A DNA stretch of 27,171 nucleotides from an uncultured Candidatus Melainabacteria bacterium (lineage in GTDB: Bacteria; Cyanobacteriota; Vampirovibrionia; Gastranaerophilales; Gastranaerophilaceae). Under the pieces are notes generated by a model. The model worked only from the letters and a program-made list of their open reading frames with translations. It searched no databases and had not been told where the DNA came from. Below are positions 1 to 7,654 of the stretch, in pieces (the first letter of the stretch is position 1; every line of letters starts with the position of its first letter). The translations under genes were made by a program, and so were the position numbers. Where the stretch lies: contig CAKVJR010000008.1 in the NCBI GenBank assembly GCA_934754855.1, positions 1 to 27,171 on the forward strand, read 5' to 3'.

Positions 1-164
1 GCCGTATTTCGGTTGGTTCAACAGTATTCGGCGGTATGATTGCCGCAGGTACGTTAGGTACGGTCTTGACTCCTGCTTTCTATGTAGTTGTTCAAAATTA
101 CGTAAATAAAGTTATGGAAAAAAGAAAAAAAAGACATCAAAATATTGATAGTGAACAAAAATAA
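1..164 (+). CDS. RND efflux transporter permease, C-terminal end (partial)
   Basis: Reading in the third frame from base 3 gives an open stretch that stops with TAA at 162-164. It contains GSTVFGGMIAAGTLGTVLTP followed by AFYVVVQ, the last transmembrane segment typical of AcrB/HAE1-type RND drug-efflux permeases, and then a basic, charged cytoplasmic tail (MEKRKKRHQ). The gene enters from outside the window, so only about 54 residues are visible and the substrate cannot be judged. A TolC-like channel gene starts 18 bases downstream on the same strand, which is the usual arrangement of a tripartite efflux operon in which inner-membrane pump and outer-membrane duct are made together. Confidence 0.85.
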   Translation, partial: RISVGSTVFGGMIAAGTLGTVLTPAFYVVVQNYVNKVMEKRKKRHQNIDSEQK

Positions 165-182
165 AAATTCTTCGAGGAAGAT

Positions 183-1745
183 ATGAATAAGAAACTTATA
201 ACAACATTAATATTGTCATTGGCGGTAATGTTACCGACTGTGGCGAATGAAAATAAAACAACGGAAAAACTTGAAAAGGTTGCAATCCAAGAGCAAACCG
301 ATAATACGGTTGAAGGTGCAAAATCCGACGTCAAGTCGGAAACTTTGCCCAATGTTGACGGTATGAAAGAAGATTTGAAGAACAGTTCAAAAAATGCAAC
401 TCAAATCGACTCGGCAAAGTCAATTGCGGACAAAATCAACGCATCTCTCAAAAAAGAAGAATATCAATCAGAAGTTGCAAACGAGCAAGTCGGTCAGATT
501 GTGACGGTTGATGATTGCGTTAAAATCGCACTTGCAAGTCACCCGTCAATCGTTTCGGCAAAAAGTTCTGCTGAAATTTACAAGACGAAAATTGCACAAG
601 CGTGGTCGGCATATTTCCCGAGAATAGGCGTGGGTGCTGAGTATTCAAGAAATGATATGCTTGTAACGTCATTTTCACCTCCGTCGCAAACTTACAATAT
701 GTTCTATTTGCCGACTGTTTCAGCAAATATGAAATTGTTTGATTTCGGTAAAACAAAGGCTGAGGCTGATATTGCGAAAAAGACTTATGAAGCATCGGAA
801 GATAATGTTCAAAAAAGCATCAACGATGTTATTTATAATGTCAAAAAGTCTTACTATAACTTGCTTTACGCTATGCAACAAGAAAAAGTTATGGCAGATT
901 CCGTACACGATTTTCAAGTTCACCTTGAACAGGCAAATGCTTTTTACAGAATAGGTACGAAGGCGAAAATCGACGTTTTGACGGCAGAATACAATCTTGG
1001 AAAGGCGAAACTTGACCTTATCAAGTCGAAGAACACGGTAAAACTTGCTTATGCGAGCGTAAACAATGCAATCGGTCAACCCGAATTTGAAAATTATGCA
1101 ATTGACGAAAACCTTGAAACGAGAACGTACGAGGTTGCTTTGAATGATATGTTGAATACGGCATTTGAAACTCGTCCGGAATATTTGGCAGCGAAGAAAA
1201 AGGCTGATGCGTCAAAACTTTTGGTTAAAGCATCAAAAAGAGCATTCTTGCCTGATTTGAACGCATTTGCATCATTCCAATACGGCGGAAGAAACCCCGG
1301 AAAAGATACGGGTTATCAATTCGGCGGAAATTTATCTTACAGCAACTTTAACGGATTGTTGTTAAAGAAACAGGTTGATGAAGCGAAAGCGACTGCAAAT
1401 AAAGACGTTGCAGACTTGGAAAACACAAGACAATCGGTTTACCTCGAAGTTAAACAGGCGTATATCGACTTGCAAAACGCAAAAGATTCAATTCCCGTTT
1501 CACAACTCGCTATGATGCAGGCGAAAGAGCAATACGACCTTGCAAGCGGCAGATATAAAGTCGGTCTTGGCGATGCGGTTGAACTCAAAGATGCTGAAAA
1601 TACTTACCGCAAAGCACAACTTGAATATTATTCAAACTTGATGAATTATAACATTGCGGCGGCTAATTTGGAACGTGTTACGGGTGCTCCGATTGCGGCA
1701 ACTGTCAATGATACGGAAAATCAAGACACAAACGAAAATACATAA
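183..1745 (+). CDS. TolC-family outer membrane efflux channel
   Basis: 520 residues. The outer-membrane duct of a tripartite efflux or secretion system, predicted to trimerise into a barrel plus periplasmic helical tunnel. Residues 1-21 form a signal peptide (MNKK, hydrophobic core, TVA cleavage context). Residues about 22-105 are an unusually long, charged, probably disordered Lys/Glu/Asp-rich linker. Two outer-membrane efflux protein (OEP) repeats follow, starting near VTVDDCVKIALASHPS and, in the second half, FETRPEYLAAKKKADA. The second repeat ends with long helices such as EQYDLASGRYKVGLGDAVEL, a classic TolC signature. A ribosome binding site (GAGGAAG) lies 5 bases before ATG. It follows the RND permease by 18 bases, so it probably serves that pump. 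TolC family membership is firm; the exact substrate is unknown. Confidence 0.93.
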   Translation: MNKKLITTLILSLAVMLPTVANENKTTEKLEKVAIQEQTDNTVEGAKSDVKSETLPNVDGMKEDLKNSSKNATQIDSAKSIADKINASLKKEEYQSEVANEQVGQIVTVDDCVKIALASHPSIVSAKSSAEIYKTKIAQAWSAYFPRIGVGAEYSRNDMLVTSFSPPSQTYNMFYLPTVSANMKLFDFGKTKAEADIAKKTYEASEDNVQKSINDVIYNVKKSYYNLLYAMQQEKVMADSVHDFQVHLEQANAFYRIGTKAKIDVLTAEYNLGKAKLDLIKSKNTVKLAYASVNNAIGQPEFENYAIDENLETRTYEVALNDMLNTAFETRPEYLAAKKKADASKLLVKASKRAFLPDLNAFASFQYGGRNPGKDTGYQFGGNLSYSNFNGLLLKKQVDEAKATANKDVADLENTRQSVYLEVKQAYIDLQNAKDSIPVSQLAMMQAKEQYDLASGRYKVGLGDAVELKDAENTYRKAQLEYYSNLMNYNIAAANLERVTGAPIAATVNDTENQDTNENT

Positions 1746-1757
1746 AATCAGGCAATT

Positions 1758-2489
1758 ATGAACGAAAAGGAACAAAAAAGTTTGCAGGCTGTTCAGGCGG
1801 ATTTTATTTCGACGGTCAGCCATGAACTCAGAACTCCGTTGACGAGTATAAGAGGGTTTGCAGATACGCTTTTGACATCGGGCGACAGGCTTACCGAGGA
1901 GCAAAAGCAAAAGTTCCTTTTAATAATTAAAGAGCAGGCAAATCGGTTGATTAAATTGACCGAAAATTTGCTTGCCGTTTCAAAGAACGATGTCGAAAAA
2001 TTGGTTTTGAAAAGGGTTAATATTGCTCCGTTTGTGGAAAATTCCGTTAAACTTATTGCCGCTCAAAGTTCAAAAAATCATTTTAATTTTAAAGTTGCAA
2101 AAAATTTGAGCGAAATTTTGGTCGATACGGATAAATTTCAACAGATAATTTTGAATATTGTTGAAAATGCTCACAAATATTCCAACGAAAACACAGATAT
2201 TGATGTTGAAATCGCACAGGACGATAAGTCTGTAATCATAAGAGTTTCTGACGTCGGTGCCATTATTGACGAAAAAGATAAGGACAGAATTTTTGAAAAA
2301 TTTACAAGACTTTCTACCCCGTTAACGCAAAAAACGCAAGGTTCGGGGCTTGGCTTGTTTTTGACAAAAACTCTTGTTGAGAGAATGAATGGCACGATTT
2401 GCACTTATTCAAAAGGCGAAAAGACAGTGTTTGAGGTAAAATTCCCGATTGCGGAAATCGGCGACGATGTTAAGGCGAAGATGAAATAA
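1758..2489 (+). CDS. soluble histidine kinase core (HisKA + HATPase), atypical G1 box
   Basis: 243 residues holding only the transmitter core of a two-component kinase. There is no transmembrane segment, PAS, GAF or HAMP domain. The H-box is SHELRTPLTSIRGFAD with phospho-acceptor His22. The HATPase part has an N-box (NIVENAHKYS, Asn133/Asn137), an F-region (RIFEKFTRL) and an intact G2 box (GSGLGL, 195-200). The G1 box reads DVGAII (165-170) where DxGxGI is usual, so the second glycine is replaced by Ile. The first in-frame stop lies just upstream (1743-1745), so ATG at 1758 is the only plausible start, with a weak ribosome binding site. It sits 12 bases after the TolC gene and its stop overlaps the next start by one base. 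The partner is almost certainly the following receiver protein; the signal is unknown. Confidence 0.88.
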   Translation: MNEKEQKSLQAVQADFISTVSHELRTPLTSIRGFADTLLTSGDRLTEEQKQKFLLIIKEQANRLIKLTENLLAVSKNDVEKLVLKRVNIAPFVENSVKLIAAQSSKNHFNFKVAKNLSEILVDTDKFQQIILNIVENAHKYSNENTDIDVEIAQDDKSVIIRVSDVGAIIDEKDKDRIFEKFTRLSTPLTQKTQGSGLGLFLTKTLVERMNGTICTYSKGEKTVFEVKFPIAEIGDDVKAKMK

Positions 2490-3781
2490 TGCAAGAAGCA
2501 GTTTTGATAATTGACAACAGAAAAGAGCAAGCACTCAAAAACAAACGTACGCTTGAGAATGCGGGTATAAGCGTTTATCTCGCATCGGATTTGACGGTTG
2601 CGGAGATGATGTTTCCCGAGATTGAGCCTGATTTGGTTGTGATTTCTGACGGAATAAGCGAAAAAACGGCTATTGCAAAGATTAGAGAACATTGCAAATC
2701 CATTCGTCCCGTTATTGTTGTTTTGTCGAAATCGAGCCACATGCAGGATAGGGTTGACGCTTTGAATTTCGGAGCAGACGATTTTATGAGTGAACCGATT
2801 GCTTCGAGCGAGTTTTTGGCAAGGATTCAGGCACATTTAAGACGTCATTTTGAAACGGAAACGGACTCTGTAACAGGACTTGCAAACCAAAGAATTTCTT
2901 TTAAATATTTTAAAAGAGTGATTAATTCTGATAAAATTTGGGCTGCAATGTTAATTGGGATAAATAATTTTGAGCAGTATAAGGAAATTTACGGCGAACT
3001 TGCGGCGGAAAAAATGAAACAGACTTTCGGTGCAATTGCCCAAAAAGCCCTCGGTGACGACTTTGTCGGCATTACGGCAGACGGCGAATTTTTGGTAATC
3101 ACAACTCCTTTGAAGGCGGAAACGATTGCGAAAGGTTTGGTCAACGGGTTTAATTCTGCGGCGAGGAAATTTTATTCGACGGAAGATGCCGAAAAAGGCT
3201 TCATAACGCTTTATGGCGATGATATGCCGAACAGAAAAATCAATCTTGTTTCGATAAGTATCGGGATAATTTCTAATGAATATCGAAAAATCAGAGGCTT
3301 GAAGCAGGCTTTGCACTCGCTTATTTCGGTAAAAAACATTGCCGAGGCGAACAAAACGTCCTCTTATATTTACGACCGCCCGAAACTTGTTGCGGAAAAT
3401 TCGGTTGAGTTAAAGGATTATAATGCCAAATTGTTGATTTTAGAGCCTGATTATGCACTTTCGTTTTTGCTTGAAACAGGGGCGAAGATGCGTGGTTTCG
3501 AGGTTAAAACGATTAATAAATTTGAGGAAGCGACAGATGATTTTATTCCGTCGGTAATAATTCTTGATGCAGGCGGTGCGAACGAGATTGCCGATTTTGA
3601 AATATGTCGGAAATTTAAAAAAGATGCAAGATTTAAAAATTCAAATATAATAATGACATCGGTCATTCATGATAAAGACTCGATTTTAAATTCGGGGGCA
3701 GATTTATATTTGCCGAAACCTTATGAGATTTCGTTTATTTTTGAGTGGGTGGAACGATTAATGACCAAATATAACAGTTAA
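2489..3781 (+). CDS. REC-GGDEF-REC protein with degenerate first receiver and degenerate GGDEF
   Basis: 430 residues, three domains and no DNA-binding output. REC1 (about 1-115): the position normally carrying the phospho-acceptor Asp is Ser53 (PDLVVISD), and the conserved Lys before Pro is Glu102 (SEP), so it looks like a pseudo-receiver; Asp54 next door is a possible substitute. GGDEF-like domain (about 125-295): begins with the family signature DSVTGLANQR, but the catalytic GGDEF loop reads ADGEF (197-201), so diguanylate cyclase activity is doubtful. REC2 (about 312-430): intact, with Asp360 (VIILDAG) and Lys410 (LPKP). The ATG overlaps the kinase stop codon by one base (TAATG), implying translational coupling and a cognate pair. 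The only clearly phosphorylatable site is in the C-terminal receiver. A signalling or scaffold role is inferred; the target is unknown. Confidence 0.85.
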   Translation: MQEAVLIIDNRKEQALKNKRTLENAGISVYLASDLTVAEMMFPEIEPDLVVISDGISEKTAIAKIREHCKSIRPVIVVLSKSSHMQDRVDALNFGADDFMSEPIASSEFLARIQAHLRRHFETETDSVTGLANQRISFKYFKRVINSDKIWAAMLIGINNFEQYKEIYGELAAEKMKQTFGAIAQKALGDDFVGITADGEFLVITTPLKAETIAKGLVNGFNSAARKFYSTEDAEKGFITLYGDDMPNRKINLVSISIGIISNEYRKIRGLKQALHSLISVKNIAEANKTSSYIYDRPKLVAENSVELKDYNAKLLILEPDYALSFLLETGAKMRGFEVKTINKFEEATDDFIPSVIILDAGGANEIADFEICRKFKKDARFKNSNIIMTSVIHDKDSILNSGADLYLPKPYEISFIFEWVERLMTKYNS

Positions 3782-3792
3782 AAGGAGCAATA

Positions 3793-5277
3793 ATGAACTT
3801 CAAAATCAAACAAATCTCAGTGACGGAGATTAAATCGGATTTATTGATTGTAAATTTATTCGAGGGAACAACTCTCCCCGGAGGGGCAACAGGTGCGGTT
3901 GACAAGGAATTGTCGAACGTTATTTCTGATTTTGTCATCAAAAAAGAACGTTTTACGGGTGAATTTGGCAAAATGTATGTTCTTCCCGTTCCGAATCATA
4001 AAATTTTGACAAAAGTTTTGATTGTCGGCTTGGGTAAAAGAGATGAATTTACACTCAACAGACTTCGTGTTTTGGCATCGAAAGTTATCCAAAAAGTCAA
4101 AACAATGGAAAATGTTAAAAATGTTGTTTCAATGCTCCACGGTGCAGGTTGTGCAGGATTTGACCCCGCCGCTTGTGCAAAAGTTATCGTTGAAGGCACG
4201 ATGATTGGCGGATTTTCATTTGATAAGTATAAATCAGATGTTAAACCCGCAGTAGAAACATTCACTATTGCTGAATTTGACAAGAAAAATTACGATAAAG
4301 CAGTTGTCGGATTTGAAAAAGGTTTGTTAATCGGCGACACAATTAATTATGCAAGAGAATTGATTAACGAACCTGCTCAAAACGTTACTCCCGCATACCT
4401 TGCTAACCTTGCGGAAGATTTGGATTTGGACGAAGTCAAAATTTATGAAAAAATTGATATCGAAAATATGCAAATGGGTGCATTTGCAGCAGTTGCACAA
4501 GGTAGTGCCCATTCGCCGAGATTTATTCACATGGAATATATGCCGAAAAAGGCGAAGAAAAAAATCGTTATTATCGGTAAAGGTATTACGTTTGATGCGG
4601 GCGGTTTGAACTTGAAACCCGCAAGTTCAATGCTTACAATGAAAGACGATATGTCAGGTGCAGCAGCGGTTCTCTCGATTATGAGAAACATCAAAAAATT
4701 CAAGCCGAATGTTGAAGTTCACGCATTGATTGCCGCTTGCGAAAACATGCCGAGCGGTTCATCGTACAAACAAGGCGACATTGTAACGGCAATGAATGGC
4801 AAAACAATCGAAATCGACAACACAGACGCCGAAGGCAGATTGACTCTTGCCGATGCACTTTGTTATGCTCAACAACTCAATCCTGACGCTATCATTGATA
4901 TAGCAACACTTACAGGTGCTTGTATGGTCGCTTTGGGAAGCGTCGCTTCAGGTATTTTGGGCAACAATGACGAACTCGTTAAAAAATTGATTAAATGCGG
5001 TGACGAAAACGGCGAAAGACTTTGGGAAATGCCGATGTATCCCGAATATTTTGACACTCTCAAGAGCGATGTTGCCGATATGAAAAACTCGGGTGCAAGA
5101 GGCGGCGGAACAACAGTCGCAGCCTTGTTCCTCCAAAATTTCGTTGACAGCGAAACACCTTGGGCTCACATCGATATCGCAGGTACTTCGGTTATCGACA
5201 ATGCAGTTCTCGAAAACCCGAAAGGTGCGACAGGCGTTGGCGTAAGAACTATTTTGAATTACATTTTGGGAGATTAA
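3793..5277 (+). CDS. pepA: leucyl aminopeptidase (M17 family)
   Basis: 494 residues, the normal length. A cytoplasmic two-metal exopeptidase that removes N-terminal residues from peptides; some family members also bind DNA. The N-terminal third is the variable macro-like domain. The catalytic half has all expected residues by alignment to E. coli PepA: metal ligands Lys263, Asp268, Asp286, Asp345 and Glu347, and active-site Lys275 and Arg349. They lie in GKGITFDAGGLNLKP, MKDDMSGAA and the family signature NTDAEGRL. A good ribosome binding site (AAAGGAG) stands 6 bases before the ATG. It follows the receiver protein by 11 bases, so it can be cotranscribed with the signalling pair, and it ends just before a strong terminator. 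Nothing unusual in the protein itself. Confidence 0.96.
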   Translation: MNFKIKQISVTEIKSDLLIVNLFEGTTLPGGATGAVDKELSNVISDFVIKKERFTGEFGKMYVLPVPNHKILTKVLIVGLGKRDEFTLNRLRVLASKVIQKVKTMENVKNVVSMLHGAGCAGFDPAACAKVIVEGTMIGGFSFDKYKSDVKPAVETFTIAEFDKKNYDKAVVGFEKGLLIGDTINYARELINEPAQNVTPAYLANLAEDLDLDEVKIYEKIDIENMQMGAFAAVAQGSAHSPRFIHMEYMPKKAKKKIVIIGKGITFDAGGLNLKPASSMLTMKDDMSGAAAVLSIMRNIKKFKPNVEVHALIAACENMPSGSSYKQGDIVTAMNGKTIEIDNTDAEGRLTLADALCYAQQLNPDAIIDIATLTGACMVALGSVASGILGNNDELVKKLIKCGDENGERLWEMPMYPEYFDTLKSDVADMKNSGARGGGTTVAALFLQNFVDSETPWAHIDIAGTSVIDNAVLENPKGATGVGVRTILNYILGD

Positions 5278-5298
5278 TTCCCTGAAAAATTGAACATC

Positions 5299-5336
5299 AA
5301 AAAACCGCTCGATTGTTGAAATCAGGCGGTTTTTTT
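5299..5336. terminator. bidirectional intrinsic terminator between pepA and plsC
   Basis: AAAACCGC and GCGGTTTT form a GC-capped stem. A second short GATT/AATC pairing lies inside the loop. The A-run on the left and T-run on the right let it act in both directions, for pepA (plus) and the acyltransferase pair (minus), which converge here. Confidence 0.85.
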
Positions 5337-5350
5337 GAGAAATATTTTAA

Positions 5351-6046
5351 TTAAATGGGTTGCTCAACTTTTTCTTCTGCGTGATTTGCATTTTCGTAAC
5401 CTGTAAGGTTTGCAACTTGTTCACACCATTGATCGATAATTTCCTGTTCGCTCAATTCCCAAGAAATCGGAGTTCCGATATTGACTTTGATATGACCACG
5501 ATGGAAAATATCCCATTTTATTTCTTCCGTACCGGTAATTCCGACGGGGAGAATGTCGCTTTTAGCCATTTTTGCAATAGCCACAAATCCGCCTTTGATG
5601 TCGTGAATTTTTCTGTCTTTTCTGATACCGCCTTGAGGGAAAATGCACAAATGCCAATTTTTTGTTTTGAAAATATCTTTTACGGAGCGGATTGTTGCAA
5701 TTTCGAGTTTTTCACGATTTACCGAAAACGCCCCCAATGAAAGGATTGCGTCCCTCATTTTTGTTTCAAACAATTCTTTTTTCGCCATAAAAGTCATAGG
5801 ACGGGGCACCGCCGTGAAAGAAAGGTGCGGGTCAAAATATGAAATGTGGTTCGGAGCAACGATTATGCGTCTTTTTGGCACATTTTTACGCCCTTTGACA
5901 GTAATTTTGTAAAACAATCTCGTAATCGGCAAAACAATCAAAAATGTTGATGTTAACTGCCATAAATAAGTTTTCCAATTTAAACGAGATGCGTCTATTC
6001 TCGCATAGTTTACTTCTTTTTCGTTTGTATCTTTTTCATTAGCCAT
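5351..6046 (-). CDS. PlsC-type 1-acyl-glycerol-3-phosphate acyltransferase (copy 2 of tandem pair)
   Basis: 231 residues. A membrane-associated acyltransferase expected to acylate lysophosphatidic acid to phosphatidic acid in phospholipid synthesis. Catalytic motif NHISYFD (His67, Asp72), the KELFE and GAFSVNRE blocks, and FPQGG (136-140), a variant of the FPEGT substrate motif. One hydrophobic segment near residues 27-46 may anchor it. The open frame extends 29 codons further upstream, but that would overlap the preceding gene. The ATG at 6046 has a good ribosome binding site (AAAGGA, 8 bases away) and leaves a 16-base gap, so I chose it. It is clearly paralogous to the gene just upstream; the C-terminal tail is charged and specific to this copy. 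Confidence 0.9.
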   Translation of the reverse strand: MANEKDTNEKEVNYARIDASRLNWKTYLWQLTSTFLIVLPITRLFYKITVKGRKNVPKRRIIVAPNHISYFDPHLSFTAVPRPMTFMAKKELFETKMRDAILSLGAFSVNREKLEIATIRSVKDIFKTKNWHLCIFPQGGIRKDRKIHDIKGGFVAIAKMAKSDILPVGITGTEEIKWDIFHRGHIKVNIGTPISWELSEQEIIDQWCEQVANLTGYENANHAEEKVEQPI

Positions 6047-6062
6047 AGTGTTCGTCCTTTTG

Positions 6063-6722
6063 TTATGCGGGTTCGTATTCAAGCCCTGACATAGCCGAGA
6101 TTGCCTCGCACCATTTGTTAATTGTTTCGTCAACTTCGCCGTATGGAATCGGGTCGCCGACTTTGATTGTTATTTTTTCTTTGTGAAATCCTGTCGATTT
6201 CGGGTTTGTGTATGAGATTGAAACGGGCATGATATCTGCCTTTGTCGCTTTTGCAAGTGCAACAAATCCTCTTGAAACTTTGTTTATTTTTCCGCTTGCA
6301 TCACGTGTTCCTTGCGGAAAAATAGCCAATTTCCAAAAAGTTTTATTTACGTTAATGGCAGTTTTAATCGTCGAAACCTCGAGTTTTGAACGGTTTACGG
6401 AGAATGCACCGCACCAATCCATAAGCCATCTGCTGAAAAATGTATCAAACAACTCGGTTTTTGCCATAAAAGCCAAAAACTGACCGCTTGCCATTGCGAT
6501 AATAAACGGATCCCAATTCGATAAGTGATTTGCCGCCACAATGTACGGTTTGTCCGTTTTCAATTTTTCTTTTCCGATAACTTCGATTTTATACAAAAAT
6601 CGGACATAACTTCCTAAAAATACCCGCAAAACCAACCAATACGTGAATGCACGCCATCTGCAAAAATGTTCGGGAGGAAGTTTGGAAAATTTCTTTTCCA
6701 TATATTTTTTAGTTAAAAACAT
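6063..6722 (-). CDS. PlsC-type 1-acyl-glycerol-3-phosphate acyltransferase (copy 1 of tandem pair)
   Basis: 219 residues, first gene of a two-gene minus-strand operon. PlsC/LPLAT fold: NHLSNWD (His66, Asp71), MAKTELFDT, GAFSVNRSKLE and FPQGTRD (135-141, close to the canonical FPEGTR). A hydrophobic stretch at about 25-45 (YWLVLRVFLGSYVRFLY) is a likely membrane anchor. The start at 6722 has AAAGGA 8 bases upstream; a second Met at residue 8 is less likely. The GAFSVNR-K-E block is nearly shared with the downstream copy, so the pair arose by duplication or shares a recent ancestor. Substrate preference (acyl-ACP, acyl-CoA or acyl-phosphate; LPA or another lysolipid) cannot be told from sequence. 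Confidence 0.92.
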   Translation of the reverse strand: MFLTKKYMEKKFSKLPPEHFCRWRAFTYWLVLRVFLGSYVRFLYKIEVIGKEKLKTDKPYIVAANHLSNWDPFIIAMASGQFLAFMAKTELFDTFFSRWLMDWCGAFSVNRSKLEVSTIKTAINVNKTFWKLAIFPQGTRDASGKINKVSRGFVALAKATKADIMPVSISYTNPKSTGFHKEKITIKVGDPIPYGEVDETINKWCEAISAMSGLEYEPA

Positions 6723-6787
6723 TTTAAAAATCCTTTTGATAATGATTTTATCATAAAAAATAAAACTTTTCCCGAATGTTAAGCGTT

Positions 6788-7313
6788 TTACAGATTTTCG
6801 GTATAATCAACCCCGCCGAGTGCTTGGTATAAGCCAATCATCGCAATTACGGAGTTGATTTTTAATGACACTTCCTGTTTCTTTGTTGCCAAAAGCGATT
6901 CTTTTCTTTGCAACAAATCTAACCTGTCCGCCGTGCCGATTTTTTTCTTTCTTCAGCCAAAGACATTTCTTTTTTGCTCAAATTCAATCTGTCTTGTGAG
7001 ATAGAATGCTTGCTGTCAGCGGATTTCAAGGTATAAAGAGCATCGTTGGTTTCTTGCATTGCAACGAGCATTGTTTTGTTGTATTGCTCAATCGCAATTT
7101 TGTATTCGTCTTTTTTAAATTTCAAATGTTGAATTTTTCTTCCGCCTGCAAAAATGTCCATATTCGGCAATACGCCTATGTTTGCGAGGAATGAATTTGC
7201 CTGTGACAAATTATAAAAATTAAATCCCAAATGCGGCAACTCGTTTGCAAATGACATTTTAACAAGTCTTTGTGCCTCATTGACCCTGTGCATTGCGATT
7301 TTCAGGTCGTGCG
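6788..7313 (-). pseudogene. decayed outer-membrane efflux factor (OMF/TolC family), 5'-truncated and frameshifted
   Basis: The minus strand encodes the second half of an outer-membrane factor. Blocks such as LANIGVLPNMDIFAGGRK and AIEQYNKTMLVAMQETNDAL are typical of OMFs that partner MFS or RND pumps. The frame breaks at the seven-T run at 6940-6946 (plus strand). After a one-base shift, translation continues as KKIGTADRLDLLQRKESL and ends with YQALGGVDYTENL, the expected OMF C-terminus, stopping at 6788-6790. Homology to the family fades above about 7313, and signal peptide and first repeat are absent. The open frame continues to 7488, but that part is antisense to an MFS remnant on the other strand. 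A frameshift plus a missing N-terminal half means this is a pseudogene rather than a sequencing error. Confidence 0.8.
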
Positions 7314-7499
7314 ATAAAAATGTACAATCTTCTCTCAATTTCGGCAGCAAAAAAAGCAAATGCGATGTTGTACAAACAACTTTTGGTTCAGGCAAAATTG
7401 TCTGCATTTGCCGATTTGTTCCAATTTGCGGCACTTGTAACATTTTTGGTAATTCCGCTCGTTTTGCTTTTGAAAGTTGATTTTTCAAAGCAAAAATAA
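7311..7499 (+). pseudogene. remnant of an EmrB-like (DHA2) MFS exporter, C-terminal end only
   Basis: The plus strand reads IKMYNLLSISAAKKANAMLY, then QLLVQAKLSAFADLFQFAAL and VTFLVIPLVLLLK, ending with TAA at 7497-7499. This is the closing part of a DHA2/EmrB-type drug:H+ antiporter: the loop before the last transmembrane helix, the AFxDxFxxAALxxxxxIPLVLLL helix and a short basic tail. Roughly 60 residues of a normal protein of about 500 remain. The piece has no credible start of its own; the local ATG at 7293 has no ribosome binding site. It is joined at its truncated 5' end to the truncated 5' end of the outer-membrane-factor remnant on the opposite strand. Family assignment is from recognisable sequence pattern, not a search. 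Confidence 0.6.
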
Positions 7500-7517
7500 A
7501 ATTATAACGGTCGGCAG

Positions 7518-7546
7518 TTGAAAAAAATATTTTTTTTGTGTAACAT
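7518..7546 (+). promoter_or_regulatory. candidate sigma-70 promoter for the sigma factor gene
   Basis: TTGAAA at 7518-7523 and TAACAT at 7541-7546 are separated by 17 bases (5/6 and 4/6 matches to consensus). Transcription would start near 7553, giving a leader of about 100 bases before the ATG at 7655. A short inverted repeat (CCTAT/ATAGG, 7560-7573) lies at the start of that leader. Confidence 0.45.
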
Positions 7547-7613
7547 ATCTTAAAAAAGTCCTATTAATATAGGATAAAAAAATTTTCATTCTGCCGTAGA
7601 ATTATAACGTAAA

Positions 7614-7649
7614 ATGAGAATTCAGGGGAAGGAAGGGTTTAACCCTTAG
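7614..7649 (+). promoter_or_regulatory. 11-codon leader ORF and SD-to-start hairpin before the sigma factor
   Basis: An ATG at 7614 opens an 11-codon frame (MRIQGKEGFNP) that stops at 7647-7649, five bases before the sigma factor start. The best Shine-Dalgarno match (GAAGGA, 7628-7633) is 21 bases from that start, which is too far. The intervening AAGGGT/ACCCTT hairpin (about 7633-7647, three-base loop) would bring them within about 8 bases if folded. Either structure-assisted initiation or coupling to the leader ORF could explain the odd spacing. Confidence 0.4.
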
Positions 7650-7654
7650 ATTAA

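Noticed and set aside
2489..3781. Active diguanylate cyclase
   Set aside because: The catalytic GGDEF loop reads ADGEF, so I describe it as a degenerate domain only.
6047..6133. Longer N-terminus for the downstream PlsC gene
   Set aside because: It would overlap the upstream gene, and the ATG at 6046 has a well-placed ribosome binding site.
7311..7488. Upstream part of the long minus-strand frame as coding sequence of the outer-membrane factor
   Set aside because: The residues there do not fit the family, whereas the plus strand encodes a recognisable end of an MFS exporter.
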